A DNA stretch of 64,000 nt from Metaphire vulgaris. Its lineage: Eukaryota; Annelida; Clitellata; Crassiclitellata; Megascolecidae. This document shows, in pieces, positions 30,270-40,770 of the stretch. The notes under the pieces are model-generated. The model searched no databases and was not told the DNA's origin. It saw only the letters and a program-made list of their open reading frames with translations. Where the stretch lies: positions 2,948,050-3,012,049 of the forward strand of contig CM030859.1 in assembly GCA_018105865.1 (NCBI GenBank), in the 5' to 3' direction. Every line of letters starts with the position of its first letter. The first letter of the stretch is position 1. A program made the position numbers and the translations under genes.

Positions 30270-30840
30270 CAGAGATGGGTAATTAATCAATTAGGAAGTA
30301 ATAGATTAGCTAATCGATTAGATGACCAGCTAATTCTAATTGTAATCAATTGGCAAATTTTATCAGCTAATCGTAATTCTAATCAATTAGAATTTACCTG
30401 CTAATTCTAATTATTTTTTAATTACATGACAATTAGCCATCCGAGGCAGCATGAGAATAATGTTGAAACGCATGCTCATAGTATAACGCGGAGATGATCA
30501 TGGTAGCATTAGCAAGGAAAAACTTACAGCTGATAGATTAAGTGTTTTGTGTGATTGCTGTTGACAACTGGAAAAGCCAGCCATTGCCAAACATTTGCAG
30601 CTGCATGCAATTACTGCAGATATTAAATTAGTATTTTAAAACTGTTTTGCGTGGTGTGTCAACTGTATCGCGAACATCGACAATCTAATTGTAATTCTAA
30701 TTGATTAGACAGCAGCTAATGCTAATTCTAATCAATTGGACAAAGTGTAGAACTAATTCTAATGCTAATCAATTAGGTGCTAGAAGCAACTAATTCTAAT
30801 TCTAATTGATTAGATTTTTGTCTAATTGTGCCCATCTCTG
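30270..30840. mobile_element. hAT MITE, CAGAGATGGG ends, exact TSD
   Basis: CAGAGATGGGTAATTAATC and its inverse ending GTGCCCATCTCTG; exact flank TTCGGAAC on both sides. Subterminal parts repeat CTAATTCTAATT in both orientations. Confidence 0.85.
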
Positions 30841-30867
30841 TTCGGAACCCATTATTGCAATTTCATA

Positions 30868-31508
30868 ATACGATGCGAGGCTGTCCATTAATGACGTCTG
30901 CACTTAGGGGAGGGGTACAAACATTTGTGACGACGGAACAAGGGTTTCCAGAAATGTGACGTCATATCGTACTAAATGTTGTTATTAATACCGCGATTTT
31001 ATGAAAATCGCGATTAATTATTAATTATTGTATGTTTTACTTAGTCTGTAATATTGTTTGGCGATTTTGCACTTATAATTATTATATTTCAGTAATTCAG
31101 TTTTTAAAAAAGAATTTGAAAAGTTTATGAATATCGCTGTACTGTAACTATGATAAATATAATGAATATTTTTAAACATATTTATTTTAAAAGGCCCGCC
31201 TGCTTCATTCAAGAAATAAGTGATTTGAAACATTAGTTTACCATTGGAAAGAGGGGTGGGCGTTAACGCGTTATGACGTCATATTTGTGATGTCATAACA
31301 GGAAAAAGAGGATAACGGTCTCGCAGTCCCTGTGATCTGCGCCTCTGCTTCATTTTGTTACATTTCCCTCTATTTTTCTGGTACGACGTCACAAATATGA
31401 CGTAATAGAGATGATAGAATCTGACTTTTTGTGACGACGTGTGACAAGGGGAGGGGAGTCAAAAACTGCCAAAATCGCGTGACGTCATTTATGGACGGTC
31501 CCTGCAAT
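30868..31508. mobile_element. GGCTGTCCATTAATGACGTC element
   Basis: GAGGCTGTCCATTAATGACG at the left, GTCATTTATGGACGGTCCC at the right. Interior AT-rich with GTGACGACG stretches. Related to 48,090 by its ends only. Confidence 0.55.
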
Positions 31509-31984
31509 CACTGAGATGACAAACCTTTTGCTTGCCAAGACATTTGGGGGGGGGAGTTGGAAGAGATTTTAAAATAAAATGCCATGTTTCCATAAAATAA
31601 TTTCAAATTACAGTGTATCTCACTTTCTGCTGGTCGTAGACTCGTAGGCTATGCATATTTCTAAATGATCTCGCGGGTCGCACGGAATCCGGTGACGGGT
31701 TGCATGCAGCCCGCGGGCCGTAGTTTTCCCACCCCTGCCATAAGGCATAACATAAACAAACATTTTGATGCTCGTAATTACCAGTGGCGGTTCCACGAAT
31801 TACTGTAGGTCTATGTCTCAAGCCACTCCGTGAATTTTAGGGTGTAGAACAGTACACTATTATGAGGAATATGAGCTACTCATATCCAGGGTCTATGACA
31901 TGACATGACGTCAAATATAGATATATACAGGGTGAACAAGTAAAAAGTGGCCCCCTTTGTGATATTTAATATCTGGGCCGCTCC
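31509..31984. other. hAT terminal fragments
   Basis: CAGCCCGCGGGCCGTAGTTT with CCACCCCTGCC (31,690-31,740) is a typical hAT end; CAGTGGCGGTTCCACG (31,783) and TACAGGGTGAACAAG (31,926) are single ends of other families. Confidence 0.45.
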
Positions 31985-32123
<139 letters not shown>

Positions 32124-33193
32124 GTGTAGTTCACTCACTTTAACTTTTAATCAATTTATCGATGCGCATTTTTTAAATTATAACTCCGAGTGATGAAAAA
32201 TAACAGACCATATGTGCCCAAGACAATAGAAGTTAAAGGGGACACAGGAAAAGGAAGTACAAGGCTGTACTTCCGGCAGATTGCTAAGTCAGTCGGCTGC
32301 TCTAGCGCCTTGTATTAATTGCACCCATAACTACTTAACGAATAACCTATTGGGTTACTAAATACTCTCCATGCAGAAAAACAAGAACGCTTGCACAATG
32401 TCATCAATATTAGTATTATCAACTTGATAATACCGATACCGTTACTGCGGTATTAGCCGATGCCCGTTGTCTGCCATCCGTAATGAACAGCGCTCGGTTA
32501 GGCTTTCGGCTCAAAAGCCGCTCGCTTGTAACCAGTGGGTTTCAGCGCAGAAAAAGTAGACTTCAAGCTAAAGCTGTGGAACGCCTTTCCTTCAACAAAA
32601 CACTGCAGTGGTTTTCAACGCAGGAGAAATCCTATAAAACAATTGAAACCAAGTTATTATAACTGGAACCGAGTCTAGAAAGCTTTTAAAGTCACGGCTT
32701 AGTTGATTGGACCGCTGTTCCACTCCAAATTAATTTCAAAGATAGCAAAAGACGATGTTTTAAGCTTCCGGAGTAGACCCACGTGGCCTGAGTGGTGTCA
32801 GCTTTGTTGGGCGCTCAGCAGGAATAAATTTCTCTTCGCTTTCTCCTTCTTCGTGGCCCGCCGAATGAACAGCGACAGACTGATTGTCATCACGTGATTG
32901 GCAAACCGTCTTCGTGATTGTGTGAATATAAGCGTCGAGTGGAGTGGCTTAACACAGACGCTCGTCATCTTCGTCAAGGAAGCATCTTCAAAACAGTGCG
33001 AAGGTAAGGAGAAATTGCGGATTTTGCGCTTCGATAATCTTGAAAATTCTCGGTTAAAACGAATGGTTCTAGTTTAGCGACACTACGCTTTATGCCATGG
33101 ATCCCCACAATTTTTTGTCGGTGGGCCGTTTAGCTGAAAAAATGACAAGTTTTCAAGCCGCGAGACCAGTCTGTTCAATACTTGCAATCCAGA

Positions 33194-33392
33194 CAGTGTT
33201 TAATCTAGGCCGTTTCCGGGGGGAATTGCCTTTTTCCCCCTGAAAAGTTCAAATTCCCCCGGAAATTTTGGCATAGCCTACTACATGGATTAACAGCAGT
33301 CCCTAGCAGAATTCTCCCCCGGAAATTTCAAATTCCCCGGCTTTGTCAGTTCCCACCCCACCCCGGAGCCCAGGAATCTAGATTAAACACTG
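33194..33392. mobile_element. hAT MITE, CAGTGTTTAWTCTAG family
   Basis: CAGTGTTTAATCTAGG .. CTAGATTAAACACTG between AATCCAGA and TATCCAGA. Unit 1 keeps the empty site (CAGTCCAGAACGG). Confidence 0.85.
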
Positions 33393-33863
33393 TATCCAGA
33401 ACGGAAGGTCTGGACCTCTGGGAAAACGTTTAACATTAGGCCTATACGTTAGCCATAGGTGAAGTAGCTTGCATTAACAGAGAAACAGAGAACCAGTATA
33501 TGTAGGCCTTTTTTAAATTATCAAAAAGGCGCGTTTAGCAAAAAGCCCACAACATCGCACATATTTTATCAAGTAAGCCACTGCATGCTTCCTATTCATA
33601 TACAGCCAATGTTTTACACAGACCTATTAGGAGGGAAGAATTTCCCCTCCAAAACCTCAAAATTCTCCCACCCCAAAAAAATCGCAGCATTAAAATTTTT
33701 GCGCCTCTTCCCCTCCAGCCAAGTCAATTCCCCCACAAAGGCCTGGAGTCTGGATAAAATGCTGTATGTTCTACATATCCAATATAAATGCGCGGTAAAT
33801 GGGTCGATACGCGTCTCAGATATCCTGAGAAAGCCACTATAGGAGGGCTAACGGACCTTCAAC

Positions 33864-34045
33864 CAGTGGCGGCTCCACAGGGAGGGGGCCCGTTCCCCTA
33901 TTGAATGCCTGCCCCCAGTGGCCCTCTGTTGGGACCCTATACTTAATTAATACTACATACATAACAAAAAATGGTTGCCCCTCATGATTAGAAGTTGCCA
34001 TCCCAACGGCCCCCTCCCACTTGCCAAATCCTGGAGCCGCCACTG
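33864..34045. mobile_element. hAT MITE, CAGTGGCGGCTCCA family
   Basis: CAGTGGCGGCTCCACAGG .. TGGAGCCGCCACTG; flanks CCTTCAAC and TCTTCAAC (7 of 8). Confidence 0.82.
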
Positions 34046-34611
34046 TCTTCAACATCACTCCGTCAGCCCACCGCTCCAGCGCGTGACCTACTCTGCCATC
34101 TTCCTTTCCTATATAGGCCTAATTTCGTATTTCAGTTATCTTGGAAACGTTAGAGTTTGCCTCGGACTTCTTTCTCGCTGTCAGAGAAAAGCCATAATCT
34201 GGCATTTAATAAATGATCTCAAACATGGCTTGTCAGATGGGAAAATTTGAATTGAGTAAACACTATTCTAGCACATAAGAAGAGCATCAACATTCTCAAA
34301 TAGTTTGGAACCAGTATATAACTTGAAAAATCAGTCTTCTGTTAGTGTTATTAGCCTAATGTTAATCTTATAAGAAACTATTTTCCTGTTCACAAAAATT
34401 TTGCTAACCAGTCGTATGCTAACTTAAAAGTGTCAAAAATAACTAAAATGGATGGCTCCTATCGACTTACCATCGATTGATACCCTAGGGTATTAGAAAT
34501 GGTGCTATAGAAGTTATCAATACTGTAATGACCTGGATCTTTTGCGGATTGATTTTGAAGTACCATCGATTGATACCTTGGGTATTAGAACTGGTGCTAT
34601 AGAAGTGCATA

Positions 34612-34655
<44 letters not shown>
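34612..34655. repeat. (ATT)n microsatellite
   Basis: About 14 units. Confidence 0.9.
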
Positions 34656-34717
34656 TTGACAAAAGTTGATTTTGCTTGTATTCACCAGATGGCAGGCATA
34701 TTGCAAAGCCAAGTGTA

Positions 34718-34757
34718 AATGTCTAGACTCTAGATTCTAGAGTCTAGAGTCTAGAGC
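34718..34757. repeat. TCTAGA palindromic cluster
   Basis: Repeated TCTAGACTC and TCTAGAGTC units; the tract is almost wholly self-complementary. Confidence 0.75.
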
Positions 34758-34855
34758 ACTTGTTACGAAAGAAATGATCCGGCCCATGCAACGCATTGAC
34801 GGCCAGGGTCTAACCCTTAAGCTCCGCCCTGTGTTTACATCTAAACTTTAGATGA

Positions 34856-36220
34856 GTGCACGGTAATGGCTACCGCGGTTTTACCGCGGTAATCCGCGGA
34901 TTTACCGCGGTAGCGGGATTGAAATCTGTAATTTTGCCGAAATATTAATGGGGACGGAAAAGTTATGACGGTAGTACCGCGGTAGCGGGATCCAGGCTGA
35001 CGGTATTACCGCGGATGCGGTTTCAAAAATGCCGTAAATACCGCGGGAATGGGGACGATTAATCTCGCAATTCAATAATCATGCGTTCGGCCGATTTTAG
35101 CATAGTTACTAACCATATAGGCCTACTCCTTTCAGTTTCGAATTAAAAGGCCATTAAATTGAACTGTTAGGCCAGGCAAGATTGGTTTTGAATCTTTTGA
35201 TCACTCGACACCATTGTTAGTTCGCAGTTGGTAGAGACCATAAAGCCATTTGAGAACTTGAGGGTAATTGATAAACACACCAGGGGAGAATCATCAGAGC
35301 CGGTTTCAGCTTGTTGGGGGGAGCCTATAGATGTACAGGACAACAAAAGATAATATAATTGAGAGGTGGGGCGGATTGCAGAGCACATTGCACAGCTTTG
35401 TAATTTGAACGCCCAGTGCCCACTGCCAATTGCCCAGTCTCTCCTGTGCCCACCAACCACCATCACTATTTACCTTAGTGCCCCTGACTCAATCACCATC
35501 GATTCGGAGGTGGATTAAAAAACTCCACTTAGCTTAGGCCTACTATATAAATTAAACATTTTATAAAGTTACAGAAAAATGGACAAGAAAGAGAGCCAAT
35601 TCATTTTTCAACGTGTTGCTCACTGCTGGCAGAATGGCATTGGTAGTAAAACCGGGAATGTCCCTTATATTTTGGTTAGTTTCCGGTATACACGTTGAAA
35701 AATGAATTGGCTGACGCTATGGTTATGATGTGCGCTAAAGATATCAGGTTAGTAATAGTGTCCCATTTTCATATATGATTATTGTATAGTTTAGAAGAAA
35801 CTTTTGAAAAACTTTTTGAAAAGCTACTTCTCGTGTTGGGTACTAACAGGGCGCGATTTGTAGGGGGAAGGGGGATTCCTCCCCACTGCCAAACTCCATC
35901 CCCCTACTGCTGCATCTCCCCACAACTACATCCCCCCACTGCTACATTTCCCCAACAACTACGCCCCAAGCTCGACAAATCCTCCTCCCACTGCACCAGG
36001 TCATAAAATCGCACACTGGGTACTAATAAATGAATAGTTGATATAAAACACCGCGGACGGGGACGGAGACCAAAATGCGGGTACGGGGACGGGGATGGGT
36101 TCCGAAATGCGGGGACGGGAATGGGGATGGGGACAGAGATTAGGGGATGGGGTGGGGATGGATTTTAAGTCAATGGGGACGGGGTGGGGATGGAGAAAAG
36201 CTTTGCGGGGACGGGAGGGG
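34856..36220. other. CG-repeat-bounded element, cut by the Gypsy insertion
   Basis: Starts with clustered TACCGCGGTA units and ends with GGGGACGGGGATGG units; the LTR element abuts the right end. Inside are a 119-bp MITE with perfect 22-bp arms (35,594-35,712; AGCCAATTCATTTTTCAACG) and a minus-strand 99-codon ORF (35,167-35,466) with no recognisable similarity. Confidence 0.45.
35594..35712. mobile_element. 119-bp MITE with perfect 22-bp inverted arms
   Basis: AGCCAATTCATTTTTCAACG and its exact inverse. No coding capacity. Confidence 0.7.
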
Positions 36221-36502
36221 TGTGAGGTGCCGACTGTTAGTTAACTCAATGGTTGAAGTTATCAAGTTTTATTACAACAACAAACGTCAGATTGATCGGA
36301 TAGAGTTTTACAATCGCAGCGCGTGTGAACAGCTCCTTGCAGCCATCTTGACCGGAAGCCCCCGGCGCGCATGTCTATGTCAAAACATTTTATAGCGCTA
36401 CAATCAATAATACAATGTTAACTAATAGCTAATACAGTGTTAACTAATACAATGTTATGTTATAACAATGTTATGTTATAACATAACATAACAATCCTGA
36501 CA
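36221..36502 (-). repeat. Gypsy 3' LTR (282 bp)
   Basis: Sense TGTCAGGATTGTTATG .. TGCCGACACCTCACA type TG..CA ends (plus strand TGTGAGGTGCC .. ATCCTGACA). It differs from the other LTR by one base (36,226) and lacks its 178-bp duplication. Confidence 0.88.
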
Positions 36503-36529
36503 TCTTCCCCCTAAAAAATGTTAATTACT

Positions 36530-37638
36530 TTACAATATGTAATCCTTAAATCTAACAGGTCTTGTAATTGTTCTCCCAGATCTGGTTACTGGAATTGCGC
36601 AAGGCTCAGCAGTTGCTGGAATGTTATCAGGACTCTCGGACTGTTTTTCCGCCTGAGAAGCAGTCTGGGTTTCTGAGAAATCTGAACTGTCCATTTCTGG
36701 AACAACAGTTTCCGTTGAAATTGGCGGTTCCGCGGTCTTTATGAGATCCCGGCGGTTCCTGCGCAGTGTTGATCCTTCCTCAGTTTTAACAACGAATGAT
36801 CTCGGAGCTGGATGTTCTTCTAGGACCACAGCCTTCTGCCATGATCCACCGTGACGAATTCTGACTGCCTCACCTTTCCTCAGTAGTGGAAGGCGTCGAG
36901 TATGTCTGTCATAGAAATGCTTCTGAGATTGCTGACGACGTAACAGCTGATTACGATCTTCCACCGCTTGAGGAGACATACAGTCTGGAGCAACCGGAAG
37001 TCTTGATCGGAGAGCACGACCCATCAACAGCTGGGCCGGGCTGCGAGTCATGCCTGCTATAGGCGCATTGCGGAACTGCAGCATCGCGAGATAAGGGTCT
37101 GATCCATCGTGCTCAGCTTTCTGAAGAAGGCGCTTAACCGTCTGGATATTTCGTTCCGCGAGACCGTTTGATTGCGGATATCTAGGACTGGATGTGGTGA
37201 TAGTGAAATCCACTCCCTAGAGAAATTAATCATGACACCACTGTTAAATGGCATGTTGTCACAAATCATTTCAAGTGGAATGCCATATCTTGAGAACATT
37301 GATTTTAGAGCAGTCACTACTGATTCTGCAGTCTTGTTTGGCAAAAGATATACCTCCGGGTACTTTGAGTAATAGTCGACTAACAACAAATAATCCCGAC
37401 CAAATAGTTGGAAAATGTCCGCAGCGACTTTTTCCCATGGTCGATGAGGTACGGAGTGAGGCAAAAGAGGCTCTTTGGTTTGTTCTCTTTGAAATGTGTT
37501 GCATGTTGCACATTTCCCAATAAAAATCTCCAGATCACGAGATAAGCCCGGCCAGTACATGCATGATCGAGCAAGACCTTTACATTTTTCAATACCCAAA
37601 TGTCCTTCATGGAGCTTTAACAACATTTGATGGCGCAA
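36530..37638 (-). pseudogene. Gypsy integrase (frameshifted)
   Basis: HHCC zinc finger (HEGHLGIEKCKG .. GKCATC), core Asp in KVAADIFQL, second Asp in CDNMPFN (usual Gly replaced), Glu in NGLAERNIQTVKRL, then a GPY/F-like LRKGEAVRIR and an acidic tail. The Glu half is in another frame from the first half, with the break near 37,210. It would process and insert cDNA ends; it is inactive here. Confidence 0.85.
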
Positions 37639-38892
37639 AGAGGAAGGAACAACAATCTTCCCGTGTACGAAAAGGATGCCGTTAAGCTCATATATGTCCT
37701 GCGAAATTTTAGCATATTGCTTGATTTCTGGGTGTAAGTCTCTAGTATCACCCGAACACCTACCCGCAGGAGCTGGATTAGCTTAGCGAGCACCGGGTCA
37801 CTTTGTGTCTCACGGCGAAATTCATTTAGTTTTGCATCACTCGCCGGAAACTCACGAAGCAAGGTGTGAACTTGAACGTCAATATCTTCAGAAATCTCTC
37901 TAGCTGTATCATCAATACAGGTGACGGAAGCTCTAGATAGTGTGTCAGCGACTAACATTGTCTTTCCAGGAGCATACTGAACTACCACTTGATATTTAAG
38001 TAGTTGAAGGAGCATACGTTGAAGCCGAGGTGACGTGCTATTTATTGGTTTCTTGAAAATGGCTTCTAATGGTTTATGATCAGAGAGGACAAGTGTGCTG
38101 GTGCCATAAATGTAATGACAAAACTTCGTGCAAGCAAAGACAATAGCCAGCAGCTCTTTCTCTATTTGTGCATAATTTCGCTCTGCTGAGGTCAATGACC
38201 GAGAAGCGTAAGCAATCGGTTTACCTTGTTGCATCAGACATGACCCCAGACCGTCAGAGGATGCGTCTGTTTGAATGACACAGGGTTTGTTCCTGTCATA
38301 GTACTGCAGTATGGTGTCCTTGCTAATAGCCTCCTTGACTTGATTGAATGCGACACTGTGGGCTTCCTGCCAGTGCCAGCCAACGTCTTTCTTGAGTAAC
38401 TGCCTGAGCTGACCAGTGAGAGCAGAAAAATTTGGAACAAATTTCGACAAATATGTCACCATGCCTAGGAAGCGTTGAAGACCAACTCTGTCAGTAGGGG
38501 TCGGCATGTCCAGGATGGCACATACCTTTTGTGGGTCAGGTCGGACTCCATCTTTAGAGATGACATGCCCTAGGTACTTTTACTTCGGATACCTTTAGCT
38601 GCACCTTGCTCTCATTGAATTTGACCCCCGTCTCACGGGCGCGCTGTAAGACTTTTTTGAGAATGTAATCATGCTCTTGACCATCAACGGCTGCTATGAT
38701 GAGATCATCAAAGACCACATGTACTCCCTCAATGTCGCCAAATATTTCATTACTACGTTTTTGGAACACTTCTGGCGCCGACGAAATTCCAAATGGAAGA
38801 CGTCTCATACAGTACCTTCCAAAGGGGGTGTTGAACGTGCAAAGGCGGCTGCTTTCTTCATCTAGCTTGATTTGCCAGAATCCCTGCCTCAT
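37617..38892 (-). pseudogene. Gypsy reverse transcriptase and RNase H (broken)
   Basis: The RT part starts mid-domain (MRQGFWQIKLDEES), with FGRYCMRRLPFGIS and the catalytic box as VFDDLII, where FxDD replaces the usual YxDD. After a frame break near 38,577 come GLQRFLGMVTYLSKF and RNase H (QTDASSDGLGSCLMQQ, ERNYAQIEKELLAIV, SDHKPLEAI). A second break near 37,755 separates it from integrase. Confidence 0.85.
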
Positions 38893-38955
38893 GTCAATGA
38901 TTGTGAATATTTTCTTACCGTTGAGTTTGGCTAAAATATCTTCGCACGTGGGTGT

Positions 38956-39035
38956 AAGAAAGCAGCCGCCTTTGCACGTTCAACACCCCCTTTGGAAGGT
39001 ACTGTATGAGACGTCTTCCATTTGGAATTTCGTCG
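38956..39035 (+). repeat. inverted 80-bp copy of RT sequence
   Basis: Exact reverse complement of 38,779-38,858. It gives an 80-bp-arm fold-back with a 97-bp spacer. Confidence 0.9.
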
Positions 39036-39140
39036 TGATAAATCAGTTATTTAAAGAACGGGAAAAGACTAACCAGATGTGTCAGGCGCTCAAGGAACTG
39101 TCGATCAGGTTCACAAAAATATCTTAGCTACCGTGTAAAC

Positions 39141-39160
39141 GAATCCTGTTCACGACGCCA
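39141..39160 (-). other. Gypsy primer-binding site, tRNA-Ser type
   Basis: Directly after the 5' LTR, sense TGGCGTCGTGAACAGGATTC. Its complement ends ..CCTGTTCACGACGCCA, which fits the T-arm and acceptor end of an animal tRNA-Ser. Confidence 0.7.
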
Positions 39161-39620
39161 TGTGAAGTGCCGACTGTTAGTTAACTCAATGGTTGAAGTT
39201 ATCAAGTTTTATTACAACAACAAACGTCAGATTGATCGGATAGAGTTTTACAATCGCAGCGCGTGTGAACAGCTCCTTGCAGCCATCTTGACCGGAAGCC
39301 CCCGGCGCGCATGTCTATGTCAAAACATTTTATAGCGCTACAATCAATAATACAATGTTAACTAATAGCTAATACAGTGTTAACTAATACAATGTTATGT
39401 TATAACAATGTTATGTTATAACATAACATAATCGCAGCGCGTGTGAACAGCTCCTTGCAGCCATCTTGACCGGAAGCCCCCGGCGCGCATGTCTATGTCA
39501 AAACATTTTATAGCGCTACAATCAATAATACAATGTTAACTAATAGCTAATACAGTGTTAACTAATACAATGTTATGTTATAACAATGTTATGTTATAAC
39601 ATAACATAACAATCCTGACA
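39161..39620 (-). repeat. Gypsy 5' LTR with internal 178-bp tandem duplication
   Basis: Same ends as the 3' LTR, but 39,253-39,430 is repeated at 39,431-39,608 (starting ATCGCAGCGCGTGTGAACAG), giving 460 against 282 bp. Confidence 0.88.
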
Positions 39621-40400
39621 GTGCACAGTCAAGTGTTAATAAATATCTAGTCACCGATGGCCCTGGACTGAATAGGGTCCAGATGGTCGGGTCTATTCTT
39701 GTATAAAACAACCTAAGCAGTACGTGAGGAGAAATTTCTTTTATTTTAATTATAGCAGTGTAATTCATAATAAATGTAAATAATATGGCTTTACAGATCA
39801 AATTTTTACAGTTTTGATACATGGCAGAGCAGTACGTTAGAACTCAAAAAATCTCAACCGATCATCTGGATCCATTTCATGTCCGGCTATAGCGATTTTT
39901 TATGAAAGCCGAATGCCTTAACAGCCTAGGACTCCTCCATAGAATAGACTACGCCCTATGTTTACATCAAGAGTAGGTCATGCCTGGATCGATGGATCAC
40001 GTGACTTCATTCATAAAGAGACGCTCACGCTCGACTTTCTATGCATAGCGTCTACTAACGATTTGAGTCATTTGACACTACAACGCAGAGGATATTGGGA
40101 TTCTCCAACCGGTGTTATTATTAGATGGGAATTCCATTTATTTGCAGCGCCATTTATTTGCAGCGATGAATTGCGAACTTCTTCGCGATCGAATATCCGA
40201 TCCAGTTAGCATTATTATGAATCTAAATTTTAAAAATCAAAACACATTCTAGTAAAAATTCAACATACGGCCCCGGTGAAAGGGTTTACTAGAAATTCGT
40301 GCAAATAGTTTTTCTTTAAATCTAAAGATATGCCAATTTACCGCGCAACAGTTCAGTAGATTTCGACCGTTTAATGTAATTAATAGGACAGTGGCGTCGC
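39621..40400 (+). repeat. unit 3, distal part, after the insertion
   Basis: From 39,950 the unit resumes (ATGGATCACGTGACTTCATT, AATCAAAACACATT, CAACAGTTCAGT), matching 18,025-18,360. No small-protein exon follows in this unit; 39,621-39,949 is unassigned. Confidence 0.6.
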
Positions 40401-40570
40401 AAGCCTGTCTGCCGCCCTGCGGTAGCTTATCCAGTGCCGCCCCCAATGGTGCCCTCATCTTCCGACAAAAATTCTGACAGAAAAAAGGCTGTTGACTATT
40501 TTTGCCAAATTGTCAGTTGCGTTACGTGGACGCGCGCCGACGGCGTGGTTTAACTAAGCTAAATAGCCTT

Positions 40571-40770
40571 TCAAGCTAAGAAGACTTTGACTGATCCTTT
40601 GACGGCTTTACTACAGATTGTGCAGTTTACAATTAAACTGCTGCAATCGGAACAGCAGATCAAGTGGCCACAGGGGAGAAACACCACGCACACTTTCTTT
40701 TCTCGACAGATTTTGCAAAGTTTCAAGGATTTCATTTTCTTACTGTTTTCTTCTTTCAACTCGAGAGAAG
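40571..40770 (-). CDS. RING exon of IAP-type gene
   Basis: Acceptor GTTTCTATAG, coding from ASLELKEENSKK through the eight zinc ligands to TGA. All Cys/His ligands are intact. Confidence 0.85.

Larger units (their letters stand above)
32570..34838 (+). repeat. duplicated unit 3, proximal part
   Basis: Homologous to 15,060-18,025. It includes a first-exon-like block ending at 33,003 (GTGCGAAG|GTAAGG) preceded by CACGTGATTGG (32,892) and GAATATAAGCG (32,925). It resumes at 39,950 after a 5.1-kb insertion bounded by near-identical CGCCCTGTGTTTACATC and CGCCCTATGTTTACATC. Confidence 0.7.
36221..39620 (-). mobile_element. Ty3/Gypsy LTR retrotransposon, rearranged
   Basis: Minus-strand element with near-identical LTRs, a polypurine tract (sense TTTAGGGGGAAGA just inside the 3' LTR) and a primer-binding site just inside the 5' LTR. 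Pol fragments occur in the Gypsy order RT, RNase H, integrase. Gag, protease and the first half of RT are missing, and an 80-bp RT segment recurs inverted next to the leader. Frameshifts interrupt the rest. The LTRs differ by one base outside a duplication, so insertion was recent, yet no matching target duplication is seen. It lies inside duplicated unit 3. Confidence 0.88.

Noticed and set aside
35167..35466. 99-codon minus-strand ORF
   Set aside because: No recognisable motif and no splice or start context; it sits inside a repeat element.
38696..39127. 143-codon plus-strand ORF
   Set aside because: Antisense of Gypsy RT plus its inverted 80-bp copy; no independent similarity, although its last 25 codons look oddly well composed.
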